This document shows, piece by piece, positions 20,901 through 28,252 of a stretch of DNA of 64,000 nt. The notes below the pieces were generated by a model, which saw nothing but the letters and a program-made list of their open reading frames with translations, ran no database searches and was not told the DNA's origin. Source of the stretch: Streptomyces poriferorum (GTDB lineage: Bacteria; Actinomycetota; Actinomycetes; Streptomycetales; Streptomycetaceae); NCBI RefSeq assembly GCF_019399235.1, contig NZ_JAELVH010000001.1, positions 44,896 through 108,895 of the forward strand, in the 5' to 3' direction. Numbering within the stretch: position 1 is the first letter of the stretch; every line of letters begins with the position of its first letter. The position numbers and the translations under genes are program-made.

Positions 20901-22615
20901 CGGCCGTCCAGGGGCAGGTACACCGCGCCGAGCTTCATGACGGCGAGGAGGGCCACGACAAGGTCGAGCGACCGTTCGTAACAGACCCCTACGATGTCCC
21001 CGGGGCCAACACCTTGACGCGCCAGCGCCTGCGCCAACGCCGAGCTCCGGTCAGCGAGTTCGCGATAGGTGAGAGTCCGCTCCCCGCAGGTGACTGCCGG
21101 GGCGCCCTGGTTCGTCTCTGCCTGCTCCGCGAAGAGATCCCAGCACGTCCGATGCGCGGGAAAGTCGGCCTCGGTGCGGTTCCACGTCTCGATGACGAGG
21201 CGACGTTCCTCGTCGCCGAGCAGGTTCAGCCTGCCTATCGGCGACCGGCCGTCCGCGTCGAGGACGCTGTCCACCAGGGTGGCGAAGTGTTCTGCCATGC
21301 CCGCGACGGCATCGGCCGAGAAGGCGTCGGGGTGGTATTTCCAGTTCACCAGGAACCCGTCACCGGGAGCCACGTCCACCGTGAGGTCGTACTCCCCCAA
21401 CTGGTAAAGCCCGTCGACGAGTTCGAACTCCCTCTCGCCGGTGGCGCGGGCCCGCTCGCCCAGGTATCCGGAGAGAGCGGAATCCTGGTAGTTGTACACG
21501 ACCTGATAGAGAGGCGACCGCGGATTCACGCCCCGGGCACCGAGATCGCCCACGATCCGGTGGAACGGGTAGGTCCCGTGCTCGAGTACTTCGAGCACCG
21601 TGGACTGCACGCGCCGGGCGAACGCCGTGAACTCCTCGGAGGCGTCCGGCCTGGTCCGGACGGGCAGCGTGTTGACGAAGTAGCCGACGACCGGGTCGAA
21701 GTGCTCCGTCGGGCGCCCGGCAACCGGCATCCCGATGACGAGGTCCTCGCTTCCGGTGTACCGGTGCAGCAAGGTCAGGAAGGCCGCCAGGAAGAAGATC
21801 CCCGGGCTGATCTCATGCGAAGCGGTGAAGGCCGCGATGGCGGCGGCCTGCTCCTTCGGCAGCCGGCTGGTGTGCACCTCACCCGAATGCAGCGCGTCCG
21901 GCGCCAGAGCCACCTGCGAGGGTAACCCTGTGAGGACGCCCGCGCCGGTGAGCTCCCGCACCCAGAACCCGCGGTCCTCCTCGGCGCGCTCACCGGCCAG
22001 TACGTCCCGCTCCCACGCGACGAACTCACCGAAGGAGGCGGAGCCCGCCTCGATCGGCACGTCCCGTCCCTCGATCCGCGCCCGGTACGAACTCAGCAGC
22101 GTGTCGATGACGAGACGCCCCGACACTCCGTCAATCACGAGGTGATGAACGACCAGCAGAACGTACGCCTCGGACGCGGAGCGACGCAGGACAGCCAGCC
22201 TGGTCAAGGGATCACCGGCCAGGTCGAACGGCCGCCGCGCCCTCTCCTTCAAAAGGTTCAGCACTCGCCCGGACGGGATATCGGAGATGTCCACGTGATC
22301 AACGCGGAAGCCGTCCGCATCTCCGTGGGACAGACGCGGCCCGTCATCCGTCTCGCGCACTGTGGCCGAGAGAAGCGGATGCCGGGAAAGCGTGTCGCGG
22401 AATGCCGCCTGAAGCGCCGTGGTATCAACGTCCGCAAACGAAAGACACACGGGAACGTTGTACGCGTACGTCTCCGGCTCCATCTTGGCAAGCGCCCACA
22501 GGCCGCGCTGCCCCTCGGACAAAGGAATGTCCACGAGCCTGTCGAGCTCGGCCAGTACCCTCGTCGTCGACATCTCGCCGTCGGCATATATGCGGGCGAG
22601 TGCGCGAAGGTTCAT
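11945..22615 (-). CDS. Hybrid NRPS-PKS: C-A(Gly)-PCP-KS-MT-ACP-KS-DH-KR, no AT
   Basis: 3556 residues. I chose ATG 22615 because AGGAAGGAG lies 7 nt upstream; an earlier in-frame ATG at 22681 has no such support. Domains by approximate residue: C 30-460 (HHLVIDG), A 480-1000 (YTSGSTGKPKG; specificity residues by alignment to GrsA: D I L Q L G L I W K, a standard glycine code), PCP near 1035 (GGDS), KS 1110-1540 (TNCSSAL, EAHGTGT, NIGHLDAA), trans-AT-type linker (YTLQVGRRAM), C-methyltransferase 1750-2100 (LEIGAGTGST), ACP near 2140 (DYGLDS), KS 2237-2640 (DTACSSSL), DH (HQVQGTGIAP, HPALVDSAMQ), KR (GGAGALG; Ser and Tyr in SSINSY and QANY). It ends after KR with no ACP; the next gene begins MT-ACP. 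An N-terminal C domain means it accepts an acyl chain from another protein. No AT anywhere, so malonyl units must come from a free AT outside the window. Confidence 0.95.
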   Translation of the reverse strand: MNLRALARIYADGEMSTTRVLAELDRLVDIPLSEGQRGLWALAKMEPETYAYNVPVCLSFADVDTTALQAAFRDTLSRHPLLSATVRETDDGPRLSHGDADGFRVDHVDISDIPSGRVLNLLKERARRPFDLAGDPLTRLAVLRRSASEAYVLLVVHHLVIDGVSGRLVIDTLLSSYRARIEGRDVPIEAGSASFGEFVAWERDVLAGERAEEDRGFWVRELTGAGVLTGLPSQVALAPDALHSGEVHTSRLPKEQAAAIAAFTASHEISPGIFFLAAFLTLLHRYTGSEDLVIGMPVAGRPTEHFDPVVGYFVNTLPVRTRPDASEEFTAFARRVQSTVLEVLEHGTYPFHRIVGDLGARGVNPRSPLYQVVYNYQDSALSGYLGERARATGEREFELVDGLYQLGEYDLTVDVAPGDGFLVNWKYHPDAFSADAVAGMAEHFATLVDSVLDADGRSPIGRLNLLGDEERRLVIETWNRTEADFPAHRTCWDLFAEQAETNQGAPAVTCGERTLTYRELADRSSALAQALARQGVGPGDIVGVCYERSLDLVVALLAVMKLGAVYLPLDGRLPAERLSYMVEDSGAQLVICHEAVMDRLAAMGTPKVRLYPTDRQDDQVAQAWAAAGETTADSPDPQASAPPAAYIIYTSGSTGKPKGVVVPHTALTNFVLAMARTLGMASHDRLLALTTHSFDIAALELFLPLITGGQVCVCESATTADATLLAEKVAEWRPTVMQATPATWAMLVRVGWQNTEGVKVLCGGEALPDGLKNQLVERGEAWNLYGPTETTIWSAAKRLRREEPVTIGSPIANTQLYVLDRNMSPLPVGVTGELHIAGNGVALGYHRKPELTAERFLDNPFAPGRLYRTGDLARRLPNGEIVVLGRMDHQVKLRGHRIELGEIEAVLNARPEIGRSVVLLEHAGLSDRLTAYCTGSGDAPVDAALLRAELAKTLPAYMVPAAFVALDAFPLTAHGKIDRAKLTEAARTVPLPAADSPVAAPHIERPDIERTVRGIFEEVLGSRDIDRSAGFFDIGGDSFAAIEAVTAINREFGCSLRPTSVFAHPSVAAMARHLTGLLPAGQAPAAQPAEPEQHPDPRHATPAASGARPDDSIAVIGMSCRFPGAMDHREFWSALVEGRSGGTSWSAEELRALGVPEELITRPGYVSQRSVVDGRAEFDAAFFDISPRDAEFMDPQARLLLQHAWQALEDAGYRPEDVPETSVTTSTSTNFYQALLPALMANASGPRVLESSETYAAWLFAQGGTVPTMISTKLGLRGPSMAVSTNCSSALSAVHVACQGLLAGDADQAIVGAASLFSAGELGYVHQPGLNFSSDGRSRAFADGADGMSGGEGVGVVVLKRASEAIAAGDHIYCLIRGVAVNNDGGDKAGFYAPGMRGQTEVIRKALDKAGVDPSTISYVEAHGTGTRLGDPIEVAALTEAYRHHTARSQYCGIGSVKSNIGHLDAAAGIAGLIKVALALRHREVPRTLHCDVPSSEIEWDESPFFVADRNLPLDGDEPARAGLSSFGIGGTNAHAVLEQAPIGARAAGRPGPQAVVLSARDGERLGVLARQLLEFLPGYRDAQGDLASLAYTLQVGRRAMTERVVFVANDVDGLIATLQEYVERGARGAVFEGTARRPEDQLLGLFDRPGELRDVVAGWLEHGKWDRIAPLWVNGIDVEWHAYHGTNPPVRVSLPAYPFAAKRFWPTAEAVSVSRATEPLDAASSLVAAAGPESVEAFLSGRTSATDEMDSLSRPLVLAQLVAAGLFHAPVRRDLSGLGDLIGQGITPSFAQWLDRTVTVLLSHGELVREGEFVAPGKSAPDLEQSWRAWRAWKDAHAGDPELAAKTGLTERMIEALPAILSGRTKATAVMFPGGSFELVEPAYRGNATADYFNDVTAGAVRAEVDARRRAGIRLLEIGAGTGSTSERVFARLTGRDLAEYCYTDISKAFLIDAERRFAGHVPYLSFTTFDAEREPGAQGLAVGGYDIVIANNVLHATRDIVQAVRHARALLRPGGVLVLNELARNDWWSHLTFGLLEGWWRPTDGRRIQGGPALSSDSWREVLRECGFDTVELLAEPARVLGQQVILARAGSRREPRPAAPGSVEDHVRATVERILSETLKLTADELAADKPFADYGLDSLTGVSLVQRLNESLSTGLDPSVLFENPSIKRLTRFILDEEGAAIVAAVPEPSVAVSGLSAIPGPSAVSEQSAASGPSAVSGPRAVSGPSGGGREPVAIVGMSGRFPGARDADEFWDLMASGRDAVSKVSRWDLASLGSVCLDGGLLDGVDEFDPLFFGISGAEAVYMEPQQRLFLQEAWRALEDAGHAGESLDRDRCGVYVGCAAGDYLDLTVPADYPGQALWGNMNSLVPSRIAYYLDLHGPAIAVDTACSSSLVSLYLACQALWAGEVTTAIAGGVYVQNSPRLYLAASRAGMLSPAGRCRSFDQAADGFVPAEGVGALILKRLSDAEADGDHIHGVIRGIGINHNGTTNGIAAPNGTSQEKLIRQIYQDFGIDPAGIGLVEAHGTGTKLGDPVEFRALDRAFRGFTDAERFCSLGSTKASIGHAQAAAGVIGVIKSLLAMRHEMIPGLPHHTETNSSVTLAGSPFFVHTEPRRWDVPDGGRRRAAITSLGASGTNAHAVIEQASKPPTPPRSRQDGARLIALSAATEQALREQVARLARHCREHPDLDAGEVSHTLLLGRRHLRHRWARVVGDVAELENQCTAWLSGQDSPAQRADARLQALTQQFLDGEAPDFAELFRDRRYRRVPLPGYPFERERYALPARAAADDRPRRDGVVLTGDEFYLREHQVQGTGIAPGAMYLQWVAATARRTASDAVRMDDIVFLRPLAVPGVPRALEVALRADGDVTRFSVSSAESAGDEPVLHCQGEVSVAEPTAAQKLDLPALLRDFRSTGFDPLRFYAEWRDRGIDYGPTFQGVVAVHRSDNAVLAELRLPGAASGTMDGLVPHPALVDSAMQCMRLLDGGDQAGLVFAIKSAEVLAPCATTMWALVRRAEDTRGAERIDIDLATDDGTVCLRLRGIAGRRAEQTQDPADGGAVTLLPVWDPLRQTESTRWPRSSETVGIIAPPGQARDVLLARCPGAHVVADPSQSTYDDLEKSVRSVPELDHLIWVAPSAVDDRSGARVVEGQSSGSLHAFRTVKALLAAGYGDRSLGLTLITERAHAVQEAEVVDPAHAGVAGLAGSAAKEYPNWRVRVADVEDYDASSLTAVLDLAADPDGNLRIHRDGRWHGQRLMTVQPASPTSSRLRRGGTYVIIGGAGALGTAISEYLIRRYRAQVVWLGRRPRDARVEAAIAQSTGADGPAPLYLQSDATDLASLRAAKDEIVRRFGAVHGVIHSGLVFSGASLARMSEAQFEDVLRGKVDASVRCMQVFGGESLDFALFLSSINSYLKAIKQANYAAACTFLDSFAPTLQRHYGAAGKVLNLGYCFNNAPTEGERGALVGAQAPLIQPDELTAAIERLCAGPVSRLTLMKFGPELNNRGIVLGDDEVILPTAVQPDAVPADAQEPATAPGAELGRLRARTAELTALAI

Positions 22616-22699
22616 GACGGACTCCTTCCTGCCACACCACCGAGGCATGACGCTGTGGCAAAAAAACGCGAGCGAACGCACGAACTCTGCCCAGCCCGC

Positions 22700-23266
22700 A
22701 CGGAGCGGGCTTCCAGTTGTCTTCCGACTCCCACTCCTGCACCCCGCCGACTACGACCGTTCCTTGAACATCGTGGTCGACCATCCGGCCCCTTCACCGG
22801 GCCACGCCCCCGAGCGGCTCCCGCAGCGGCACCGTCCCCGGATTCCGGGCGCCGAAGATCAATTGGCCTTGTGATTCGACGTACAGCACCTCGACCGGAT
22901 CCCACGCGGTGGTGTCGAGCGGCTCAGGATGGTCCGACCGCTTCGGCACGCTCACCAGCGCGTCGGCCGGGTCGAACGACCAACTGTGGTGGGTACAGGT
23001 GCGATTGCGCATCGAGCCAGAATCGGCGCGGCACACCAGAGTTCCGGAGTGGGGCACAAATCCGGGCGGGTGCGGTTCCGGGCGAACACACGGCCCCACT
23101 CCTGACGGTAGCGTTCCGTATCGGTGAACACGGCACGGTCCACCGGTCCGCCCTCGGCGTCTACGAGCCCCGAGAGGTCGATCGAACGCGACATCTCGGC
23201 CGGGCGCTCGATGCCTGCGCGCAGCAGCGAACAGCAGGCGCCCACGGATACGGCCGTCGGTGTCAT
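22700..23266 (-). pseudogene. Rieske ring-hydroxylating oxygenase alpha-subunit remnant
   Basis: Three pieces of one protein lie in order. 23266 to about 23060 gives the N terminus (LVDAEGGPVDRAVFTD, then YRQEWGRVFARN). A frameshift leads into 23099-22797, which reads LVCRADSG, CTHHSWSFD, a Rieske-like second cluster ligand motif, LVSVPKRSD and LIFGARNP. An in-frame TGA at 22796-22794, where family members usually have Trp, is followed by VVGGVQEWESEDNWKP, a conserved family segment, to about 22700. The catalytic C-terminal domain is missing and the first Cys-X-His pair looks lost. At least one frameshift, one nonsense codon and a 3' truncation make it non-functional. It points the same way as the PKS genes just downstream and may be a lost tailoring oxygenase. 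Confidence 0.75.
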
Positions 23267-24206
23267 GACAATCAGTATGTCCCGCACACCGTTGCGTGTT
23301 CTCACGTTCGATTCGATGTGGGACACATCACTTTTGCGTTTCGGCGAGCGTGGAGTACGTGGTGCATGCTGCCGCCGTGAGTCATTTCCTGACCGATCCA
23401 CTTGCCGGCCTCATGCCTATCGAGAGGCCTCAGCGACTGCCTCGATCACGACGTCGATGCTCGTTATGGGCGTCACGGCTACGGGGGCCCTCCTGCAAAG
23501 CATCCGGCGAAGGGCGGCAGCAACGGCCGCGCATGTTGTCTGCCGCCCGGACTACGTCAGGCATCTCGGTCAACAGCGCGGGGGCCTCGGCCGGGCGGGC
23601 AGGTCGAGCTCTGCGAAACCGAGGTACGAGCGGCGCAGAAGCACGGCAGCAGTAACCGCCGGCGGATCCTGCCTGCGACCTCGGAACTGGACGCGGAGTG
23701 CACCGGCAGGTGCGGACGCTACCGAATCCGTTCAGCAGGCGCGGACGCGGACGCTGCCACGAGGAGGGCGGAGCGCCCCGCTTCGCCCAGCGGCTGTGAG
23801 GTGCAGCCGGTCCATCCGGCCACAGCAACCACGTACCTGGGCCCAGCGCGGCCCCAGGCCGGCCCGCAACGCCAGGATTTGGAGCCGACGGCTCTGAACG
23901 ACCCGTCTCGCCAACCAGTACTTCCCTGGCACGCATAGGCCGGGCGGTCATCGGGGAGGGCGTGAAGTCCCCCGGCAAGCCGGGGCAGGAGCGAGGCGGC
24001 ATGATCGCGTGGCGACGATCCATGAAGGATCGTCGCCACGCAGCGGACTGAAGTCGGAGTCCGGACGCTGGTCCTCAGACCTCGGTCTGGCACCCGGGAT
24101 CACGGGTGCAGTGCTCGTCGAATCCGTGACGACGCCCATCACAGCAGCGGGGGCGGCACATCTCCGGAAGCCGTTCCGGATGAGCGCCGTCTCCCCGCCG
24201 CCGCCG
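23267..24206. other. Gene-free stretch upstream of the PKS operon
   Basis: I see no frame with coding-like codon use and recognisable protein in these 940 bases; the short frames on both strands look like chance products of high GC. The only structure I can point to is the perfect hairpin at 24007-24041. The promoter of the PKS operon probably lies here or inside the Rieske remnant, but I cannot place it. Confidence 0.5.
24007..24041. repeat. Perfect 15-bp inverted repeat
   Basis: GCGTGGCGACGATCC at 24007-24021, a 5-base loop, and its exact complement at 24027-24041. No T-run follows on either strand. It stands alone in a gene-free stretch, so it could be an old terminator, a transposon end or an operator. 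Confidence 0.8.
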
Positions 24207-24207
24207 C

Positions 24208-24240
24208 GGTGACCGGGCCGGCGGGCCCGTCCCGGTCACC
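24208..24240 (-). terminator. Rho-independent-like hairpin after the GH62 gene
   Basis: GGTGACCGGG at 24208-24217 pairs with CCCGGTCACC at 24231-24240 around a 13-base loop, 17 bases past the stop codon of the arabinofuranosidase gene. Streptomyces terminators often lack a T-run, as here. Confidence 0.65.
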
Positions 24241-24256
24241 GTGGCCCCCGGGGAGG

Positions 24257-25804
<1,548 letters not shown>

Positions 25805-26159
25805 CTACGTGAGTTCGACATACCGAACATCGGTCGACGTGTCGGGCAATCTGAATGATAGGGAGCCGGTGAGCGGCGTCAATACCTCTCGCACGTGTCG
25901 CCGCAAACGTCGAAACATGCGAGGACCCTCATGCGCGAAGAGTCGCATGTCAAACCGCAAGGTGATCGCGGGCAATGAGGACCGACACTCTTGGCCCGCA
26001 CCGACACCCCCGACACCAGCCCTGCACCATACGCAGGCGGTGTCATCGGAGGCGCACCACCCGAGGCGACACATTCTCGAAATTTTCGAATCGCCAGCAG
26101 AAATATTTCTCGCCTAAGTATTGACGGCGCATCTCTGCGGCCTCAATCATTCCTGTCTA

Positions 26160-26194
26160 GTGCCGCGGCGGGCAACGTTTGCCCGCCACGGCAC
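26160..26194. terminator. Strong 16-bp stem-loop in a gene-free stretch
   Basis: Bases 26160-26175 pair with 26179-26194 with one mismatch around a 3-base loop (CGT). It could end transcription from either side, though no gene is adjacent; possibly left behind by a deleted gene. Confidence 0.5.
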
Positions 26195-26471
26195 CAGCGC
26201 TCGCCCGGTGCCCCAGTGAGCAGTACCAGGCGGCACTTCACTTCCGCGCGTCCTCATCGTCGAAGATGCCTCCCCGGCGGGGAAAGCGGTTGATCGGTAC
26301 CACTCGGCAGAGGTCCTTCGAGCACGTCGAGCAGGCTGTGGGCGGCAAGCGGGGTGATGTCGTTTCCGTTGCGCGCAGCGCGGGTTCCCGTTGTGCAGAC
26401 CATCAGTTCCGCGGCGAGATCGTCCCGACCCGCGCTGCAAAGACGGAACGGAGCACGCCTCATGTCGATCC

Positions 26472-26551
26472 TGGTCAGCCCAGGAAACTCAGAAGCACCT
26501 GACGGTTGGCATTGTCGAGGTTCGTGTCCACCAACGCCCGTTAAGACAACC
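26472..26551 (+). repeat. att-like repeat A: displaced 3' end of a YjbQ-family gene
   Basis: Contains the 24-bp core at 26495-26518 identical to the other three copies. On the minus strand it reads VDTNLDNANRQVLLSFLG then TGA, a near-exact version of the C terminus of the YjbQ-family protein at 51042-51464. Right of the core it shares an arm (CCAAC, CCGTT, CAACC blocks) with copies B and C but not with the intact gene; left of the core it shares GCCCAGGAAACTCAGA with copy B. Confidence 0.9.
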
Positions 26552-26762
26552 TCGGATTGCCGGAGACCGCGGGCTCCACGTCACAGGCCACAGAAGGCGA
26601 AGGAGGCCTTCAAGCACTGGCTCCTGGAAGCGCGACGCGCCCTCTCCACGATCCGCCCGGCACGGCCGGGCAACGAGCATGTCGGGCGGCACGGGCGTGA
26701 GGCGTGCGCCAAGTCGGACCGGGGCGCCCTTCCTCCAACTCCGGGTCGCTTCCGCCCGGAAC

Positions 26763-27203
26763 TCAGCTGACGTCCCCTCCGTGCCGAGGCTTCGGAGCAC
26801 CTGGTGGCACGAAGCACGCGGTGACAGTCTTGCCCGATGCCTGCGGATGCGTGGCCCAGCCATCGGCGAGCGCATCGACGATGGCCAGTCCCCGCCCTCC
26901 GGTCGTCGTGAGGTCCTCGGACTGCTTGGCAGGAGGAACAGGGTCGGAGTCGTGGACACTCACGTGCAGGCAGTGGCTGTCCCAGGTGAGTACCAGCTGG
27001 GCGTCGCTGTGCGCGTGTATGTGCGCGTTGGTGATCAGCTCGGAGACACTGAGCAGTATCGCGTCCACCGTCTCGGGGGCGCTCCCGGTCCACTTCAGGG
27101 ACATCAGGTGTTCCTGCGTCCACCGACGGCCGGCCCGCACGCCTTGCGACACCGGAAACGATTGCGCCCATCCAACCGCGCGCAGCGACGTGTCCTTCGC
27201 CAT
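26763..27203 (-). CDS. RsbW-like ATP-binding (HATPase_c) anti-sigma-type protein
   Basis: 146 residues from ATG 27203, chosen for GGGAGGAC just upstream. The fold of a GHKL serine-kinase/anti-sigma factor is visible: VDAILLSVSELITNAHIHA (the N-box Glu and Asn), LHVSVHDSDP (the conserved Asp), and TTGGRGLAIVDALADGW (the G-box). Streptomyces has dozens of such small ATPases, usually controlling sigma factors through anti-sigma-factor antagonists; no partner gene is next to it here. It lies between att-like repeats A and B. Confidence 0.88.
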   Translation of the reverse strand: MAKDTSLRAVGWAQSFPVSQGVRAGRRWTQEHLMSLKWTGSAPETVDAILLSVSELITNAHIHAHSDAQLVLTWDSHCLHVSVHDSDPVPPAKQSEDLTTTGGRGLAIVDALADGWATHPQASGKTVTACFVPPGAPKPRHGGDVS

Positions 27204-27368
27204 CGGTCCTCCCTCACTCCGCTCTCCTCCCTCTCCTACCCCCGGCTGCGAAGCACACCCCCGGAACCCCCACACAGCCCGGTCGCCGTCCCGAAGCCGA
27301 GGCGGAATCGGGGTCTGCCCTCGGGATATCAGGGCACACGCACTGCACGCCTACGAGAGGAGCACTCC

Positions 27369-27539
27369 ATGCTCGGCATAGCCGCGGCCGTCCTGTTCGT
27401 CATCTCTTTCCTGATCAACGCAGCAGACATCACCACCAACGACGTCTTCTCCTCCGTGAACCTCATGCTCCTGGGTCTGGCACTTCTGGCCCTGCACGTA
27501 GCGGGAATCGGAGCCGGCCGCCCCTCCCGCAGACGCTGA
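27369..27539 (+). CDS. Small hydrophobic membrane protein
   Basis: 56 residues from ATG 27369, with GAGAGGAG 5 nt upstream. Two hydrophobic segments (AAAVLFVISFLINAA, and VNLMLLGLALLALHVAGIG) separated by a short polar loop, then a basic tail (RPSRRR) that should lie in the cytoplasm. It resembles a small membrane protein family seen often in Streptomyces genomes; no function is known to me. Confidence 0.8.
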   Translation: MLGIAAAVLFVISFLINAADITTNDVFSSVNLMLLGLALLALHVAGIGAGRPSRRR

Positions 27540-27955
27540 CGGCACCGGCGGGAACCCGGCGGAGGAGCGCGCTCATCAGGGCTCCTCCCCCGCACCACGC
27601 TGAACGTGTCTGCCAACCCCGTAAAGGCAAATCCACCCCGGTACTTCAGCCGGACCTTGGTGTTCTGCATCGGCGAGCGCCCGTTCGACCAGGCGTGTGC
27701 CGACGGCCGGTCCGCGGGACGCACTGCGCTCCACGATGCGCGCGGCCGTCCGGCGCATGAGAGAGGTGGGGCGTGTGCCGCTCCCTGTGCGGACGGGGAG
27801 GTCCCTTTGAGGGCCGAGGCGCTGTCATCGTGTGGTGCCTCCGCGTGAACCGCGGACCGGCCGGGACCTTGGCGGTCCCGGCCGCCGCACGTCATGGCGC
27901 GTGCTCGTCCTGCGGCGGAGCGGCGAAGTGCGATCCGGTCAGGGACCGGAGTTCT

Positions 27956-28036
27956 TGGTCAGCCCAGGAAACTCAGACGCACCTGACGGTTGGCATTGTC
28001 GACGTTCGCGTCGCCCAACGTCCGTTGAGGCAATCC
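27956..28036 (+). repeat. att-like repeat B: displaced 3' end of a YjbQ-family gene
   Basis: Core at 27979-28002, identical over 24 bp to copies A, C and D. The minus strand reads DANVDNANRQVRLSFLG then TGA, the same C terminus as the intact gene at 51042. Same orientation as the other copies; left flank shared with copy A, right arm shared with A and C. Confidence 0.9.
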
Positions 28037-28115
28037 CGAGCGTAGCGGGCGGCCGTCCTACGCTTAAAGGCGTCGGCCGGAATGACCGAGGAGTACAAGC
28101 AGTCCCAGCCACCGC

Positions 28116-28223
28116 CCCGACGCGAAGTGGGACCGCGACGATGCCTACAACTTCGCCATTACCAGGAACGGCGGGCTCATCGGCATGTGCTCGACATACC
28201 GCGGCGCCGAACCCCAAGGCTGA
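28116..28223 (+). pseudogene. Possible GNAT acetyltransferase fragment
   Basis: A frame ending at TGA 28221-28223 reads KWDRDDAYNFAIT then RNGGLIGMCSTYRG. The pattern FAIT-x-x-G-x-LIG is typical of the central strands of GNAT acetyltransferases. No start codon with a binding site and no acetyl-CoA loop are visible, so this would be a remnant. Weak call resting on about 30 residues. Confidence 0.35.
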
Positions 28224-28252
28224 CTACATGGGGTATCGGCTGCACCCTGCCG

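Larger units (their letters stand above)
27540..28252. other. Gene-poor stretch with att-like repeat B and a gene fragment
   Basis: No complete gene. It holds att-like repeat B (27956-28036) and, to its right, a short stretch that reads like an internal piece of a GNAT acetyltransferase. The remaining frames look like chance. Confidence 0.5.

Noticed and set aside
22794..22796. In-frame TGA in the Rieske remnant as a selenocysteine codon
   Set aside because: The gene also has a frameshift and lacks its C-terminal domain, and the family normally has Trp at this place; simple decay explains it.
27576..27895. Minus-strand frames with coding-like stretches between the small membrane protein and repeat B
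   Set aside because: No ribosome-binding site, no recognisable domain, and biased composition typical of GC-rich chance frames.
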